From Rothia koreensis (GTDB lineage: Bacteria; Actinomycetota; Actinomycetes; Actinomycetales; Micrococcaceae): a stretch of DNA of 64,000 nt. Of this stretch, positions 1 through 8,943 are shown in pieces; position 1 is the stretch's first letter, and each line of letters starts with the position of its first letter. Position numbers and translations under genes: made by a program. The stretch lies in the NCBI RefSeq assembly GCF_004136575.1, contig NZ_NOIQ01000010.1, positions 1-64,000 of the forward strand. The letters run 5' to 3'. Below the pieces are notes generated by a model. It did not search any database and was not told where the DNA came from. It worked only from the letters and a program-made list of their open reading frames with translations.

Positions 1-50
1 CCCCCAGGCCCCGCAGGCCCCGCAGGCCCGCCCGCGGCCCCGTGCGTCAT
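1..50 (-). CDS. Possible 5' end of a divergent gene (partial, product unknown)
   Basis: On the minus strand an ATG at 50-48 opens a frame that runs off the window edge and encodes MTHGAAGGPAGPAGPG. A GGGG stretch lies 6 bases upstream as a weak ribosome site. The AT-richer 80 bases to the plus-strand gene at 131 would suit a divergent promoter. Alternatively the same bases are the 3' end of a plus-strand gene ending in PQAPQAPQARPRPRAS with stop TGA at 50-52. A GGCCCCGCA-type direct repeat makes both readings look low-complexity, so neither product can be named. Confidence 0.3.
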   Translation of the reverse strand, partial: MTHGAAGGPAGPAGPG

Positions 51-130
51 GAAAGCCCCAAGTCGAGCTTGTTAACCAAGTGCGGTTATCTTGGGAATGA
101 TCACCCCACCACCATCTTGGAAGGCAGAGC

Positions 131-748
131 GTGGCACTTCGCTTATTCCCCCAGGAGAACAAGGCCCTCGAGCTGCTCTCGGACATGGCGCAACTGGTTG
201 TCGACTCAACCTCCTCGGCGTCCCGCATGATGGGGTCGCCGGTTTCCGACCATGATCAGGGCTTCGAACAGGCCCTGGAAATCGAGGGGCGCTCGACGGA
301 CGCGTTCTTTGCCCTGATGACCACGGTGCGCAGCGCCTTCGTTCTGCCTCTTCCGCGCGCCGACCTGTACCGGCTCGGTCAGCGTCTCAATCAGGCCACG
401 GAGTCCCTCACCTCGGCGTCGCACATCATCAAGATCCACAGCCTGGACCGCTTTTCCAATCGCGCTTCCGATCTCCTGGACCTCCTCCAGCGCCAGGCCT
501 CCCTGACCGCCGAGGCGATGCGTCATCTCTCCGACCTCGAAGGCCTGGACGAGTACTGGGTCGAGGTGCTGCGCATGTCGAAGCAGTCGATCCGGACCAC
601 GAATCTGTACCAGGCGGACATGATGGACCGCCTCAAGCCGGCCGCCTACATCAAGGAAGCCCAGTTCACGGCCCAGTTGCAGGCGGCGTCGCTCAGCGTG
701 CGGGAGGTGGCCACCGACGTCGGCCGCATCCTCGTCCAGGAGTCCTGA
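131..748 (+). CDS. DUF47 (PhoU-like) phosphate transport regulator
   Basis: A 205-residue, mainly helical protein of the DUF47/PhoU-like family, beginning MALRLFPQENKALELLSDMA. Family members are cytoplasmic helical bundles nearly always encoded next to Pit-type phosphate transporters, whose activity they are thought to modulate. The GTG start at 131 is chosen because GGAAGG lies six bases upstream (119-124). The pit gene begins three bases after the stop, so the two are almost certainly co-transcribed and translationally coupled. The assignment rests on recognised sequence pattern, length and neighbour; the regulatory role is known only from the family. Confidence 0.82.
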   Translation: MALRLFPQENKALELLSDMAQLVVDSTSSASRMMGSPVSDHDQGFEQALEIEGRSTDAFFALMTTVRSAFVLPLPRADLYRLGQRLNQATESLTSASHIIKIHSLDRFSNRASDLLDLLQRQASLTAEAMRHLSDLEGLDEYWVEVLRMSKQSIRTTNLYQADMMDRLKPAAYIKEAQFTAQLQAASLSVREVATDVGRILVQES

Positions 749-751
749 GGC

Positions 752-1762
752 GTGGAGTACTTCCTTTTCGTCCTGTGCGGTCTCTTCCTTCTGGGGTACA
801 CCGCCATCGGGTGTTTCCACGATGCCTCGAATGCCGTGGCCGTCCCGGTGTCCGCCCGCGCCCTGACGCCCCGAGTGGCGCTCATCGTCTGCGCTGCCTT
901 CAACGTGGTGGGGCTGGTCGTGGGATCGGTGACTCTGTCCCTCACCTCTGACCAGTGGCTCACGATTCCTCACGACGACGTCGGGCTCGCGGTGCTGACC
1001 GCTGCGCTGCTGACCGTGATCCTGTGGGAAATCTTCACCTGGTGGCGGCGTTCGCCGTCGTCCTCGACCAATGCCCTGATCGGCGGGGTCTTCGGGGGCC
1101 TCTGGGCAACGAACCAGGTCGGTCTCGGAAACCACCTGCACCTCGGCCTGACCATGGTCGGCGACGTCATCCTGCCGTTGGTCCTGGCCCCGCTCGTGGC
1201 CTTCGGCGTGGCCTGGGCCGTGGTGATTCCTCTGGTGCGCCTGCTCCAGCACACGAGCCCCCGACAAATCCATCGTCGGTCACGGTATGTGCTGTCGCTG
1301 AGCACATCCCTCATCTCGCTGGGCCACGGCATCTACTTCGGGCACCGCAGCCTGGTGATCGGGACCCTGATGTGGTTGTCGATCGGCCGTGACATCAGCA
1401 CGCCCCAGACAACCCTGTTGTGTGCCCTCCTGGCCCTCATGATGGCCGTCGGAACCCTGCTCGGCAGCTGGCGCATCGGACACACGTTCACGGACCGCCT
1501 GGTCGCCCTGGATCCTTTCCGCGGGGCAGTGGCCCAGGCCGTGACGAGCGTGCTCATCTTCGGTACGGGAGCCGTGGCCCGGGATCCGTTCTCGTCCTCG
1601 CACCTGGCGGCCTCGGCCGTGCTCGGGGCCGGGTCCAATCAACGATTTCACGCGGTGCGGGCCAATACGGCGTTTCGACTGGTGGTGACCTGGGTCGTGA
1701 CCATACCGGTGACCGTCGTGGTTTCCGCGATCTTCTTCCTCGCACTGTCGCCGCTTCTGTGA
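752..1762 (+). CDS. pit: Inorganic phosphate transporter, Pit family
   Basis: A 336-residue multi-pass membrane protein with the Pit/PHO4 signature: an early GCFHDASNAVAVPVSARAL-type segment near residues 23-41 and a second GGVFGGLWATNQVGLGNHLHLG-like half. These proteins import metal-phosphate with low affinity using the proton gradient. The GTG start follows the DUF47 stop by three bases, and AGGAG at 738-742 is a good ribosome site. It converges on the high-affinity pst operon, so the locus combines constitutive-type and starvation-type phosphate uptake. It is somewhat short for a Pit protein (often 330-420 residues), but both repeats appear present. Confidence 0.88.
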   Translation: MEYFLFVLCGLFLLGYTAIGCFHDASNAVAVPVSARALTPRVALIVCAAFNVVGLVVGSVTLSLTSDQWLTIPHDDVGLAVLTAALLTVILWEIFTWWRRSPSSSTNALIGGVFGGLWATNQVGLGNHLHLGLTMVGDVILPLVLAPLVAFGVAWAVVIPLVRLLQHTSPRQIHRRSRYVLSLSTSLISLGHGIYFGHRSLVIGTLMWLSIGRDISTPQTTLLCALLALMMAVGTLLGSWRIGHTFTDRLVALDPFRGAVAQAVTSVLIFGTGAVARDPFSSSHLAASAVLGAGSNQRFHAVRANTAFRLVVTWVVTIPVTVVVSAIFFLALSPLL

Positions 1763-1811
1763 CCGCCCTGGCCCGAACCACGGGTGCACAACCCACGGTC
1801 ACGGCCCACGA

Positions 1812-2591
1812 TCAGCCGAAGCGGCCGGACACGTAATCCTCCGTGGCCTTCTCCTGGGGTTTGTTGAAGATCTCCTGGGTCGGAGCGTATTCGATCAGAC
1901 GGCCGGGCTTGCCGGTGCCCGCGATATTGAAGAACGCCGTCTTGTCGGAGACCCTCGCGGCCTGCTGCATGTTGTGCGTGACGATGACGACCGTGTATTC
2001 GGCCTTGAGCTCGTTGATGAGGTCTTCGACCGCGAGGGTCGAGATCGGGTCGAGGGCAGAGCACGGTTCGTCCATGAGGATCACATCCGGGCGGACCGCG
2101 ATGCTCCGGGCGATGCAGAGTCGCTGCTGCTGCCCTCCCGACAGCCCCGAGCCCGGCTTGTCCAGGCGGTCCTTGACCTCATTCCACAGGTTGGCGCTCC
2201 TGAGGGAGGATTCCACGAGTTCGTCCGCGTCCGAGCGCGCGATTCTGCGGGAGTTCAGCTTGACGCCGGCCAACACGTTGTCCCGGATCGACATGGTCGG
2301 GAAGGGGTTGGGCCGCTGGAAGACCATGCCCACTTGCGACCGCACCCGAACCGGGTCGACGCCCTTGGCATAGAGGTTCTCGCCGTCGAGGTTGACCTTG
2401 CCCTCGACGTAGGCCCCGGGGATGACTTCGTGCATCCGATTCAGGGTGCGAAGGAACGTCGATTTGCCGCAGCCGGACGGTCCGATGAACGCCGTCACCG
2501 CCCGGGGCTCGATCTGCATGGTGATGTCGTCGACGGCCAGGAAGTCCCCGTAGTAGACCTTGAGGTGTTCGACGTCGATACGCTTTGACAT
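1812..2591 (-). CDS. pstB: Phosphate ABC transporter ATP-binding protein PstB
   Basis: A 259-residue ABC ATPase that powers high-affinity phosphate import by PstCA. Visible motifs are Walker A GPSGCGKS (about residues 38-45), the signature LSGGQQQRL, Walker [14 protein letters not shown] and the switch histidine in [12 protein letters not shown]. The stretch [23 protein letters not shown] is typical of PstB rather than other ABC ATPases. The ATG start has AAGGA a few bases upstream. It is the last gene of pstS-pstC-pstA-pstB, 28 bases after pstA, and it converges with pit across a 49-base gap. Confidence 0.97.
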   Translation of the reverse strand: MSKRIDVEHLKVYYGDFLAVDDITMQIEPRAVTAFIGPSGCGKSTFLRTLNRMHEVIPGAYVEGKVNLDGENLYAKGVDPVRVRSQVGMVFQRPNPFPTMSIRDNVLAGVKLNSRRIARSDADELVESSLRSANLWNEVKDRLDKPGSGLSGGQQQRLCIARSIAVRPDVILMDEPCSALDPISTLAVEDLINELKAEYTVVIVTHNMQQAARVSDKTAFFNIAGTGKPGRLIEYAPTQEIFNKPQEKATEDYVSGRFG

Positions 2592-2619
2592 GATTTTCCT
2601 TTGCTGCGGTTCGCGGTAT

Positions 2620-3726
2620 TCAGCGACCGGTTTTGGGGGCGAAGATCTTGGCGATCAGGCGGGCTGCGAGGTTGAGGATCATCACCAGAATGATCAGGAT
2701 CAGGGCGGAGGCCCAGGCACGATCCTCGGAGACCTGCGGATTGGTCGGCGACGTCGGGTTCATGATCTGGTAATAGATGAACGTCGGCAACGTGGTCATC
2801 CATCCGCTGAACGCGTTGAAATTGATGCTCGCCACGAAGCCGGCCGTGACCAGGATCGGTGCGGTCTCGCCGATCACACGGGCGATGGCCAGGGTCACGC
2901 CCGAGGAGATGCCGGACATCGCCGTCGGGATCACGACCTTGGTGATCGTTCGCCATTTCCGGACGCCCAGTGCGTAGGATGCCTCCCGCAATTCATTCGG
3001 AACGATTTTGAGCATTTCTTCCGTGTTGCGCACGACCGTGGGAATCATGAGCACGGACAGCGCGATCGACGCGATGAACCCGAATCTCGCCGAGGGGTCT
3101 CCCAGGACCTGGACGAAGAGCGCGACCGCGAACAGGCCCGCGACGATCGACGGTATTCCCGTCATGACGTCGACCAGGAACGTGATGACCCGCCCCATCC
3201 ACCGGAACGCACGGTTGCTGTCGCTGTATTCGGTCAGGAACACGGCCGTGAGCAACCCGATCGGGACCGACATGAGCGTCGCCCAGAACGTGATCATGAC
3301 GGTTCCCACGATCGCGTGGTAGGCGCCGCCGTAGGCCGGTCCGCCCTGGGCGGCCTCGTTGTCGGTGACGCCGCTGACGCCGTTCATCGAGGTCCCCAAC
3401 AGATTTCCCGAGAGGCCGGGGACGCCACGGCCGAGAACCACCCAGATGACCGAAACCAGGGGTATCAGGGCCAGCAGGAAAGCACCGTAAATCAGGTAGC
3501 GGGCGAAGGCGTCCTTCCCCTTGCGCGAGCCTTCGAGCATCCCGACGACGACGGGCCCGGCGATCACGAAAATGAGCCCGGCGAAGACTGCCCACAGGCC
3601 GATGCTGAACCCGATCAGGGCGGACAGCGCCGCACCCAGAATCAGCGCACACAGGCCAATGAGCAGGGGCAGCCATCGGGGTGCCTGCCGCCCGATGAGT
3701 TTCGAGGAGGTCGTTGCGATGCTCAT
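2620..3726 (-). CDS. pstA: Phosphate ABC transporter permease PstA
   Basis: A 368-residue inner-membrane subunit of the Pst importer. It has three or four N-terminal hydrophobic segments in an extended amino-terminal region (about residues 15-85), then the BPD_transp_1 permease core with the EAA-type loop [29 protein letters not shown] around residues 240-270. Its start overlaps the pstC stop by four bases (ATGA), showing translational coupling. It is longer than E. coli PstA (about 296 residues) because of the N-terminal hydrophobic extension, which is common in actinobacteria. Confidence 0.95.
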   Translation of the reverse strand: MSIATTSSKLIGRQAPRWLPLLIGLCALILGAALSALIGFSIGLWAVFAGLIFVIAGPVVVGMLEGSRKGKDAFARYLIYGAFLLALIPLVSVIWVVLGRGVPGLSGNLLGTSMNGVSGVTDNEAAQGGPAYGGAYHAIVGTVMITFWATLMSVPIGLLTAVFLTEYSDSNRAFRWMGRVITFLVDVMTGIPSIVAGLFAVALFVQVLGDPSARFGFIASIALSVLMIPTVVRNTEEMLKIVPNELREASYALGVRKWRTITKVVIPTAMSGISSGVTLAIARVIGETAPILVTAGFVASINFNAFSGWMTTLPTFIYYQIMNPTSPTNPQVSEDRAWASALILIILVMILNLAARLIAKIFAPKTGR

Positions 3727-4745
3727 GAGTTGGCTCCCGAGAATTCCTTGTACCGGCTGATCACCAGGCGCGCGAGCAGGTTGACCACCAGGGTGATCAC
3801 GAACAGGACCAGACCGGCCGCGATCAGCTCATTGAGGCGCAGTCCGTAGGCTTCCGGGAAGTTGAGGGCGATCTCGGAGGCGACCGTCTGGTTTCCGGAC
3901 TGGATGAGCGAGGGGTTGAAGGGGCCGCCCGAAAGAACAAGCGTCACGGCCATGGTCTCCCCCATCGCGCGCCCGAGGGCGAGCATGACCGAGGAAATGA
4001 TGCCGGCTCTCGCGAAGGGGAAGACTGTCATGCGGACCATTTCCCAGCGGGTCGCCCCCAGACCGAGCGCGGCCTCCTGCTGCAGAACCGGGGTCTGGGC
4101 GAAGATCTCGCGGCACATTGCTGTGATGATCGGCAGGATCATGATCGCCAGAACGATCCCGGCGGTGAGAATGGTCTTGCCGGTCGCCGTCGGAGGCCCC
4201 TCGAAGATCGGCAGGAAACCGAGGATTCCGGACAACCAGTCGTAGAAGGGCACGATCTTCGGCGCCAGCACGGAGGCACCCCACGCTCCGAAAATCACCG
4301 AGGGGATCGCCGCCAAGAGATCGATCACGTACCCGACGCCCTTGGCGAATCGGGGCGGGGCATAGTGCGAGATGTACAGGGCGACGCCGATGCCCACCGG
4401 CGTCGCCAGAAGGAGGGCGATCACGGAAGCGATCAGAGTCCCGACCACGAGCGGCCAGATGTAGGACAGGAAACCTTTTCCGCCCGTGACCTCGCTCGAG
4501 GCCGCACCGAAGATCGGAGAGGCCTGCCAGGTCAGGAAGAAGGCGACGGCCGCCAGGACCACCAGAATGATCGCACCGGCGACCAGCGTGACGCCGGCGA
4601 ACACTCGGTCCTGCGCCGGGCCGCCCTTGGCGTCTCCGATCGCGACGTGGCCCTCACGTCGATGATCGCTGTTCTCGTCCCCTTGCCCGGGTTGGTCCCC
4701 GGTCGGTGTGCTGAACTCGGGAACCGTCGAAGAAGAGTGAGACAT
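3723..4745 (-). CDS. pstC: Phosphate ABC transporter permease PstC
   Basis: A 340-residue permease partner of PstA. A polar cytoplasmic N-terminus (about 50 residues) precedes six predicted membrane segments, and the coupling loop reads QEAALGLGATRWEMVRMTVFPFARAG. I place the start at ATG 4745 (MSHSSSTVPEF) instead of an upstream in-frame ATG at 4799, because GAGG lies five bases ahead of it and the extra 18 residues look like leader. The gap of about 108 bases to pstS is larger than elsewhere in the operon and may hold an attenuating structure that keeps PstS in excess. Confidence 0.95.
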   Translation of the reverse strand: MSHSSSTVPEFSTPTGDQPGQGDENSDHRREGHVAIGDAKGGPAQDRVFAGVTLVAGAIILVVLAAVAFFLTWQASPIFGAASSEVTGGKGFLSYIWPLVVGTLIASVIALLLATPVGIGVALYISHYAPPRFAKGVGYVIDLLAAIPSVIFGAWGASVLAPKIVPFYDWLSGILGFLPIFEGPPTATGKTILTAGIVLAIMILPIITAMCREIFAQTPVLQQEAALGLGATRWEMVRMTVFPFARAGIISSVMLALGRAMGETMAVTLVLSGGPFNPSLIQSGNQTVASEIALNFPEAYGLRLNELIAAGLVLFVITLVVNLLARLVISRYKEFSGANS

Positions 4746-4853
4746 GAAACCTCGAGTACTCTCTGGTGGTCGGTTGTGGTCGATGCGCCGAATTCCCACC
4801 AGGACACGATATGCCCCGATGGGAATACGACGCTATGGGATCCTCTGGGTCCG

Positions 4854-5957
4854 CTACTTGGTCGTGATCGAGTCGATGGCCTTCTTGGCGTCCTCACGCA
4901 TACTCTCAGGGAGGACCGCCGACTTCGCAGCGCTGGCGGCCGACTTCTGGCCGTCCTCGCTGACCACGTAGTTCTCGAAGGCCTTGACCAGATCCGCGGT
5001 CTCCTGGTCCTTGTAGGCGGAGCAGACCACGTGGTACGAGACCAGGACGATCGGGTAGGAACCATCGTTCGGGGTCCGGTTCAGCTCGAGGGACATGTCG
5101 TGCTCGCCGCGTCCCTGAACCTTGTCGGACTGCTCCACGGCCTTGGCCGCGGAATCGGCGGAGACCTTGACGTAGTCGTCTCCGTCCTTGACCTTGGCGG
5201 TGGAGAGGTCGCCGACGGCGGACTCATCCGCGTAGGTGATGGCCCCGTCCGTGCTCTGGGTCGTGGAGACCACGCCCGATGTCCCCTTGTTGGCCTCGCC
5301 CTTGAAGTCGCTCGGCCAATCACCCGAAGGCTCCTTGTCCCAGGCTCCGCCGGAGGCCTTCGAGAGGTACTCGGTGAAGTTCTCGGTCGTGCCGGAGTTG
5401 TCCGAGCGGTGGACGACGTTGATCGGGGTGTCCGGCAGCTTGGCATCCTCGTTCTGCTTCTTGATCTCCGGGTCGTTCCATGTGGAGATCTCGCCCTTGA
5501 AGATCTTGGCGATGGTGGCCGGGTCCAGGTTGAGCGAGTCGACACCCTTCACGTTGAAGGCGACGGCGATCGGGGACACGTACACGGGGATGTCCATCGC
5601 GCCGTCGGGGCCGCACTGATCCTTGGCCTGGTTGTATTCGTCGTCGTCCAGGTGCGCATCGGAGCCCGCGAAGTTGGCGCCGCCCGAGAGGAAGGCCTTG
5701 CGTCCCGCGCCCGATCCGTCCGGAGAGTACTGGACGTTGGCGCCGGAATTGTCACTCTGGAAATCCGTCTGCCATTGGGTCATGGCGGCCTGCTGTGCGG
5801 ATGACCCCACGCCGGACAGGGTGCCTTTGACGTCCGCCCCTGCCGAGGATGATCCGGTGCCGGCTTCGCCCGTGGCGTTGTCCGAGCCGCACGCCGTCAG
5901 CGCGATGGTTCCTACTGCTGCGATAGCGGCGAAACGCCCGATGCGAGAGATCTTCAC
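4854..5957 (-). CDS. pstS: Phosphate-binding lipoprotein PstS
   Basis: A 367-residue extracellular phosphate receptor. The N-terminus is a lipoprotein signal: basic MKISRIGR, a hydrophobic run, then lipobox LTAC around residues 19-22. Characteristic PstS segments include GVGSSAQQAAMTQWQTDFQ, YSPDGSGAGRKAFLSGG, the ISTWNDPEI element and HRSDNSGTTENFTEYLSK, which lines the phosphate site. The GTG start at 5957 is preferred over the longer frame from 6188 because it begins the signal peptide exactly and has AAGGGG eight bases upstream. It is the first gene of pstSCAB and lies behind PhoP-box-like repeats at 6144-6173. Confidence 0.96.
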   Translation of the reverse strand: MKISRIGRFAAIAAVGTIALTACGSDNATGEAGTGSSSAGADVKGTLSGVGSSAQQAAMTQWQTDFQSDNSGANVQYSPDGSGAGRKAFLSGGANFAGSDAHLDDDEYNQAKDQCGPDGAMDIPVYVSPIAVAFNVKGVDSLNLDPATIAKIFKGEISTWNDPEIKKQNEDAKLPDTPINVVHRSDNSGTTENFTEYLSKASGGAWDKEPSGDWPSDFKGEANKGTSGVVSTTQSTDGAITYADESAVGDLSTAKVKDGDDYVKVSADSAAKAVEQSDKVQGRGEHDMSLELNRTPNDGSYPIVLVSYHVVCSAYKDQETADLVKAFENYVVSEDGQKSAASAAKSAVLPESMREDAKKAIDSITTK

Positions 5958-6143
5958 GAAAGGTACCCCTTCAAGAGTCGTCGACCGTCCTCCGCTGCCT
6001 GTCGAAGCGGATCGGAACGGCTCAGTGATTGTGATGTGACCGGTGCCTGGTCTGCCCGGACTCGGTCTGGCCAGGTGGCCGGAGGCTCCTGGCGCCCGTA
6101 CTCGGCACGCTACGGAGGACAGGTATCCCCCGGACCCGGATCC

Positions 6144-6173
6144 GGTGAACTGCGGATGAACTCTGGAACGAAC
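6144..6173 (-). promoter_or_regulatory. Candidate PhoP (PHO) box for pstS
   Basis: Read on the minus strand toward pstS, GTTCACC (6150-6144) follows GTTCATC (6161-6155) with an exact 11-base period. A degenerate third unit, GTTCGTT (6173-6167), lies 12 bases further upstream. Streptomyces PhoP boxes are tandem 11-base direct repeats with consensus GTTCACC. The match and its place about 190 bases before pstS support phosphate-starvation control. The 30-base block lies between the divergent pstS and the gene at 6203 and could affect both. Confidence 0.7.
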
Positions 6174-6190
6174 GCGCGACGTCGACAAAC

Positions 6191-6196
6191 TATGAT
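6191..6196 (+). promoter_or_regulatory. -10 element TATGAT of an apparently leaderless promoter
   Basis: TATGAT ends exactly six bases before the ATG at 6203, and no Shine-Dalgarno sequence lies between them. This is the spacing expected of a leaderless actinobacterial transcript. The same geometry recurs before radA and disA. Confidence 0.6.
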
Positions 6197-6202
6197 TGCC
6201 CC

Positions 6203-7402
6203 ATGAGACGAATCTCGGTCAGGGAGAGGGCACGGTCCTCGCGCCGTCAGCTCGTCTCGCGTGCGCGTTTGGGAATGTCGCGAGTTCGCAGTGGCCTGTT
6301 CCAGTCAGTGCAGATCACGGTGGCCGCCGTCGGCGCCTATTTCATTGCCGAGGTCCTGTTGAGCCACCACCAGCCGCTCTTTGCCGCAACGGCGGCGATC
6401 GTTTCCCTCGGGTACGTGCGCGGCGGAAACCACATGCGCCGCATCATGGAGGTGGCCATAGGCTGCACTCTGGGCATCGCCGTGGGCGACTTCTTGATGT
6501 ATTTTCTCGGCAGGGGCCCGCTCCAGGCATCACTGGTCCTGTTGTTCTCCCTGCTGCTCGCCCGCTTCCTGGACAACGGGACCATCTTCTCGACGCAGAT
6601 GGGATTGCAGGCTGTCCTGGTGGTACTGCTTCCCCCTGCAATCGACGGCCCGTTCGCGCGGAGCTTCGACGCCGTCGTCGGCGGTCTGTGCGCCCTGCTG
6701 GTCATGGCCCTGGTGCCCCAGGACCCGAGGCGTCAGCCCAAGGACGAGATGAAGAATCTGGTCCGAGAATTCTCACGGATCCTGCGGGAAGCGAGCGAGG
6801 CCATCGGCGATTACGACGCCGCCCGGGCCTGGTATGCGCTGTCTCGCGCGCGCAAGACCCAGCCCCTCCTGGACCAGGTCGAGAACTCCCTCAAGACGAG
6901 CAAGGGTCTCGCGCGGGTCGCCCTCACGCGACGTCAGGCGCTGAGGGACATTCGCGACTACGAGCGCGCCCTGCACGGAATCGATTACGCGATCCGCAAT
7001 GCGCGCGTCCTGATCCGACGGATCGCCAACGTGATCGACACGGTCCAGTTGCGGGAGGAAGCAATTGTCTCCCTCCGCGATGTACTGCTCGAACTGTCCG
7101 AAGCGGTCGACCTTCTCGGACTGTCGCTGAAGTCCGACACCGAAGACGCACGAGAGGTCATGCGTCGCCGGGCTCGCGTGGAGCTGAGCTCGACGGCGGC
7201 CAAACTCGATCCTCAGGCCCTGGGCGTGCGGACGTATCAGGGCGAGGCGCTCGTGATGATCATCCGTCCGCTGACCGTGGACCTTCTGGTCATGACGGGG
7301 ATGGACCAGAAGTCCGCGGGCAACGTGCTGGCCACGATCCGACAGGAACTGACCGAGGCGATCGAGGTGATCGACCCGGAGGACGACGACCACGACTCCT
7401 AA
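6203..7402 (+). CDS. FUSC/aromatic acid exporter-like membrane protein
   Basis: A 399-residue protein. A basic N-terminus (about 30 residues) is followed by four to six hydrophobic segments up to about residue 175 (VQITVAAVGAYFIAEVLL, IVSLGYVRGG, ALLVMALVP) and then a long, charged, helical cytoplasmic half rich in Arg and Glu. This layout matches the FUSC / aromatic acid exporter (ArAE) group, whose substrates are mostly undefined. The ATG at 6203 lacks a ribosome site and sits six bases after TATGAT, so the transcript is probably leaderless. It lies divergent from pstS and 30 bases before radA; no phosphate link is evident. Confidence 0.72.
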   Translation: MRRISVRERARSSRRQLVSRARLGMSRVRSGLFQSVQITVAAVGAYFIAEVLLSHHQPLFAATAAIVSLGYVRGGNHMRRIMEVAIGCTLGIAVGDFLMYFLGRGPLQASLVLLFSLLLARFLDNGTIFSTQMGLQAVLVVLLPPAIDGPFARSFDAVVGGLCALLVMALVPQDPRRQPKDEMKNLVREFSRILREASEAIGDYDAARAWYALSRARKTQPLLDQVENSLKTSKGLARVALTRRQALRDIRDYERALHGIDYAIRNARVLIRRIANVIDTVQLREEAIVSLRDVLLELSEAVDLLGLSLKSDTEDAREVMRRRARVELSSTAAKLDPQALGVRTYQGEALVMIIRPLTVDLLVMTGMDQKSAGNVLATIRQELTEAIEVIDPEDDDHDS

Positions 7403-7403
7403 G

Positions 7404-7426
7404 TTGTCAGTCGGCCCCCGTACGAT
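7404..7426 (+). promoter_or_regulatory. PafBC-type (RecA-NDp) promoter of radA
   Basis: TTGTCAGTC (7404-7412), eight bases, then TACGAT (7421-7426) fit the mycobacterial DNA-damage promoter consensus TTGTCRGTG-N8-TAnnnT, which is activated by PafBC independently of LexA. The -10 hexamer ends six bases before the radA ATG, so the message is probably leaderless. A nearly identical copy lies at 58543-58565. Confidence 0.75.
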
Positions 7427-7432
7427 TTCGGT

Positions 7433-8899
7433 ATGAGCCCCGCACGGAAAACATCCAAGAACACCAATATGTACCGATGCCGCGAATGCGGCTGGACCAC
7501 GGCCAAATGGGTCGGCCGCTGCGGAGAGTGCCAGCAATGGGGAACCGTCGAAGAGGCCGGAGGACCCACGGTCGCACGGACCAGCGCGGCACGTACGGTC
7601 GAAACCCCGGCCCGTCCGATCGGGGACGTGGACGCGTCTCTCGCCCAGTTCTCCAGCACGGGAATCCAGGAATTCGATCGGGTCCTCGGCGGCGGTCTGG
7701 TCCCGGGCGCCGTGATTCTGATGGCGGGAGAACCGGGTGTCGGCAAGTCGACCCTGCTCCTGGACGTGGCATCGACGTTCGCGCGCGGAACGTCGTTCGG
7801 CCAGGGCGCCGGTGCCGCGGAGTCCGGCTCGACGTCGTCCGGGGCGGATCCCAGCGAGGGAGGCCACCCGGCCCACGATGTCCTGTACGTGACCGGCGAG
7901 GAGTCGGCGGCCCAGGTCAAACTCCGGGCGGATCGTATCGGAGCGGTTGCGGACACGCTGTACCTGGCCTCGGAAACCGACTTGGGCGCGGCTTTGGCGC
8001 ACATGGACAAGGTCTCCCCCAGCCTGTTGGTCGTCGATTCGGTGCAGACCCTGGCGAGCGCCGAGGTGGAGGGCGCAGCCGGCGGCGTGACCCAGGTCCG
8101 TGAGGTCGCGGCCTCGATCATCGCCGAGGCCAAGAAACGGAACATGACCACGTTGCTGGTGGGCCACGTGACCAAGGAGGGAACCATCGCGGGACCCCGC
8201 CTCCTCGAGCACCTCGTGGATGTCGTGTGCCAGTTCGAGGGAGACAAGAACTCGCGCATCCGAATGCTCCGTGCGGTCAAGAACCGCTTCGGCCCCACGG
8301 ACGAGGTCGGCTGCTTCGATCTGCTCGAGGACGGCATCGAAGGCGTCTCCGATCCGTCGGGCCTTTTTGTATCCCGGACGGCTCATCCGGTCGCCGGAAC
8401 GTGTCTCACGATCACCATGGAGGGCAGGCGACCATTGTTGGCGGAGGTCCAAGCACTTCTGGACGAATCCGCCACGGCCCAGCCCCGGCGGGCCACGGCC
8501 GGCCTGGATTCCGCGCGCACCGCCATGCTGCTCGCCGTGCTCCAACGGCGCGCGGGGTTCAACGTGGGCAAGCTGGATTGCTATCTCTCGACGGTCGGCG
8601 GGGTGCGGCTCAACGAACCCGCGGCCGACCTGGCCACGGTCATGGCGCTCGCTTCCGCGGCCGAGGACAAGCCTCTTCCCCGCCGGCTCGTGGTATTCGG
8701 TGAGGTCGGGCTCGCCGGAGAGGTCCGGGCGGTGCCCGGAATTCGTCAACGCATCAACGAAGTCGCGCGGCTCGGCTTCACCCACGTCATGGTCCCCGCA
8801 TCGCCGGCCGGCGTCGGGGAGGTGCCGGAGGGCGTGCACGTCAAGGAAGTGGCTTCCGTGGTGGACGCCGTCGACACCCTCTTCCCTTCACGCTCCTGA
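7433..8899 (+). CDS. radA: DNA repair protein RadA (Sms)
   Basis: A 488-residue RecA-like ATPase that drives branch migration during homologous recombination. The N-terminal C4 zinc finger reads CRECGWTTAKWVGRCGEC. Walker A GEPGVGKS lies at residues 99-106, the RadA-specific KNRFG motif at 283-287, and a C-terminal Lon-protease-like domain follows. Length is slightly above the usual 455-465 because of a Gly/Ser-rich insert near residues 120-145, just after Walker A. It starts with ATG six bases behind a PafBC-type -10 box, giving a likely leaderless, DNA-damage-inducible message. disA follows after 44 bases. Confidence 0.97.
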   Translation: MSPARKTSKNTNMYRCRECGWTTAKWVGRCGECQQWGTVEEAGGPTVARTSAARTVETPARPIGDVDASLAQFSSTGIQEFDRVLGGGLVPGAVILMAGEPGVGKSTLLLDVASTFARGTSFGQGAGAAESGSTSSGADPSEGGHPAHDVLYVTGEESAAQVKLRADRIGAVADTLYLASETDLGAALAHMDKVSPSLLVVDSVQTLASAEVEGAAGGVTQVREVAASIIAEAKKRNMTTLLVGHVTKEGTIAGPRLLEHLVDVVCQFEGDKNSRIRMLRAVKNRFGPTDEVGCFDLLEDGIEGVSDPSGLFVSRTAHPVAGTCLTITMEGRRPLLAEVQALLDESATAQPRRATAGLDSARTAMLLAVLQRRAGFNVGKLDCYLSTVGGVRLNEPAADLATVMALASAAEDKPLPRRLVVFGEVGLAGEVRAVPGIRQRINEVARLGFTHVMVPASPAGVGEVPEGVHVKEVASVVDAVDTLFPSRS

Positions 8900-8931
8900 C
8901 GGCCCTGAGCCGCAGACGCGCGACCACACGA

Positions 8932-8937
8932 TAGGCT
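8932..8937 (+). promoter_or_regulatory. -10 element TAGGCT of disA (leaderless)
   Basis: TAGGCT is followed by exactly six bases and then the GTG start of disA at 8944. No Shine-Dalgarno sequence is present. disA can therefore be transcribed separately from radA although the genes are only 44 bases apart. Confidence 0.55.
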
Positions 8938-8943
8938 GGAATC

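Noticed and set aside
61-102. TTAACC/GTTATC repeats before the DUF47 gene as a possible PHO box
   Set aside because: Spacing is 14 bases, not 11, and the units differ from GTTCACC; it is more likely ordinary promoter sequence.
6773-8839. A 688-codon minus-strand open frame opposite the FUSC-like gene and radA
   Set aside because: Covers radA in full on the wrong strand; composition is typical of a shadow frame.
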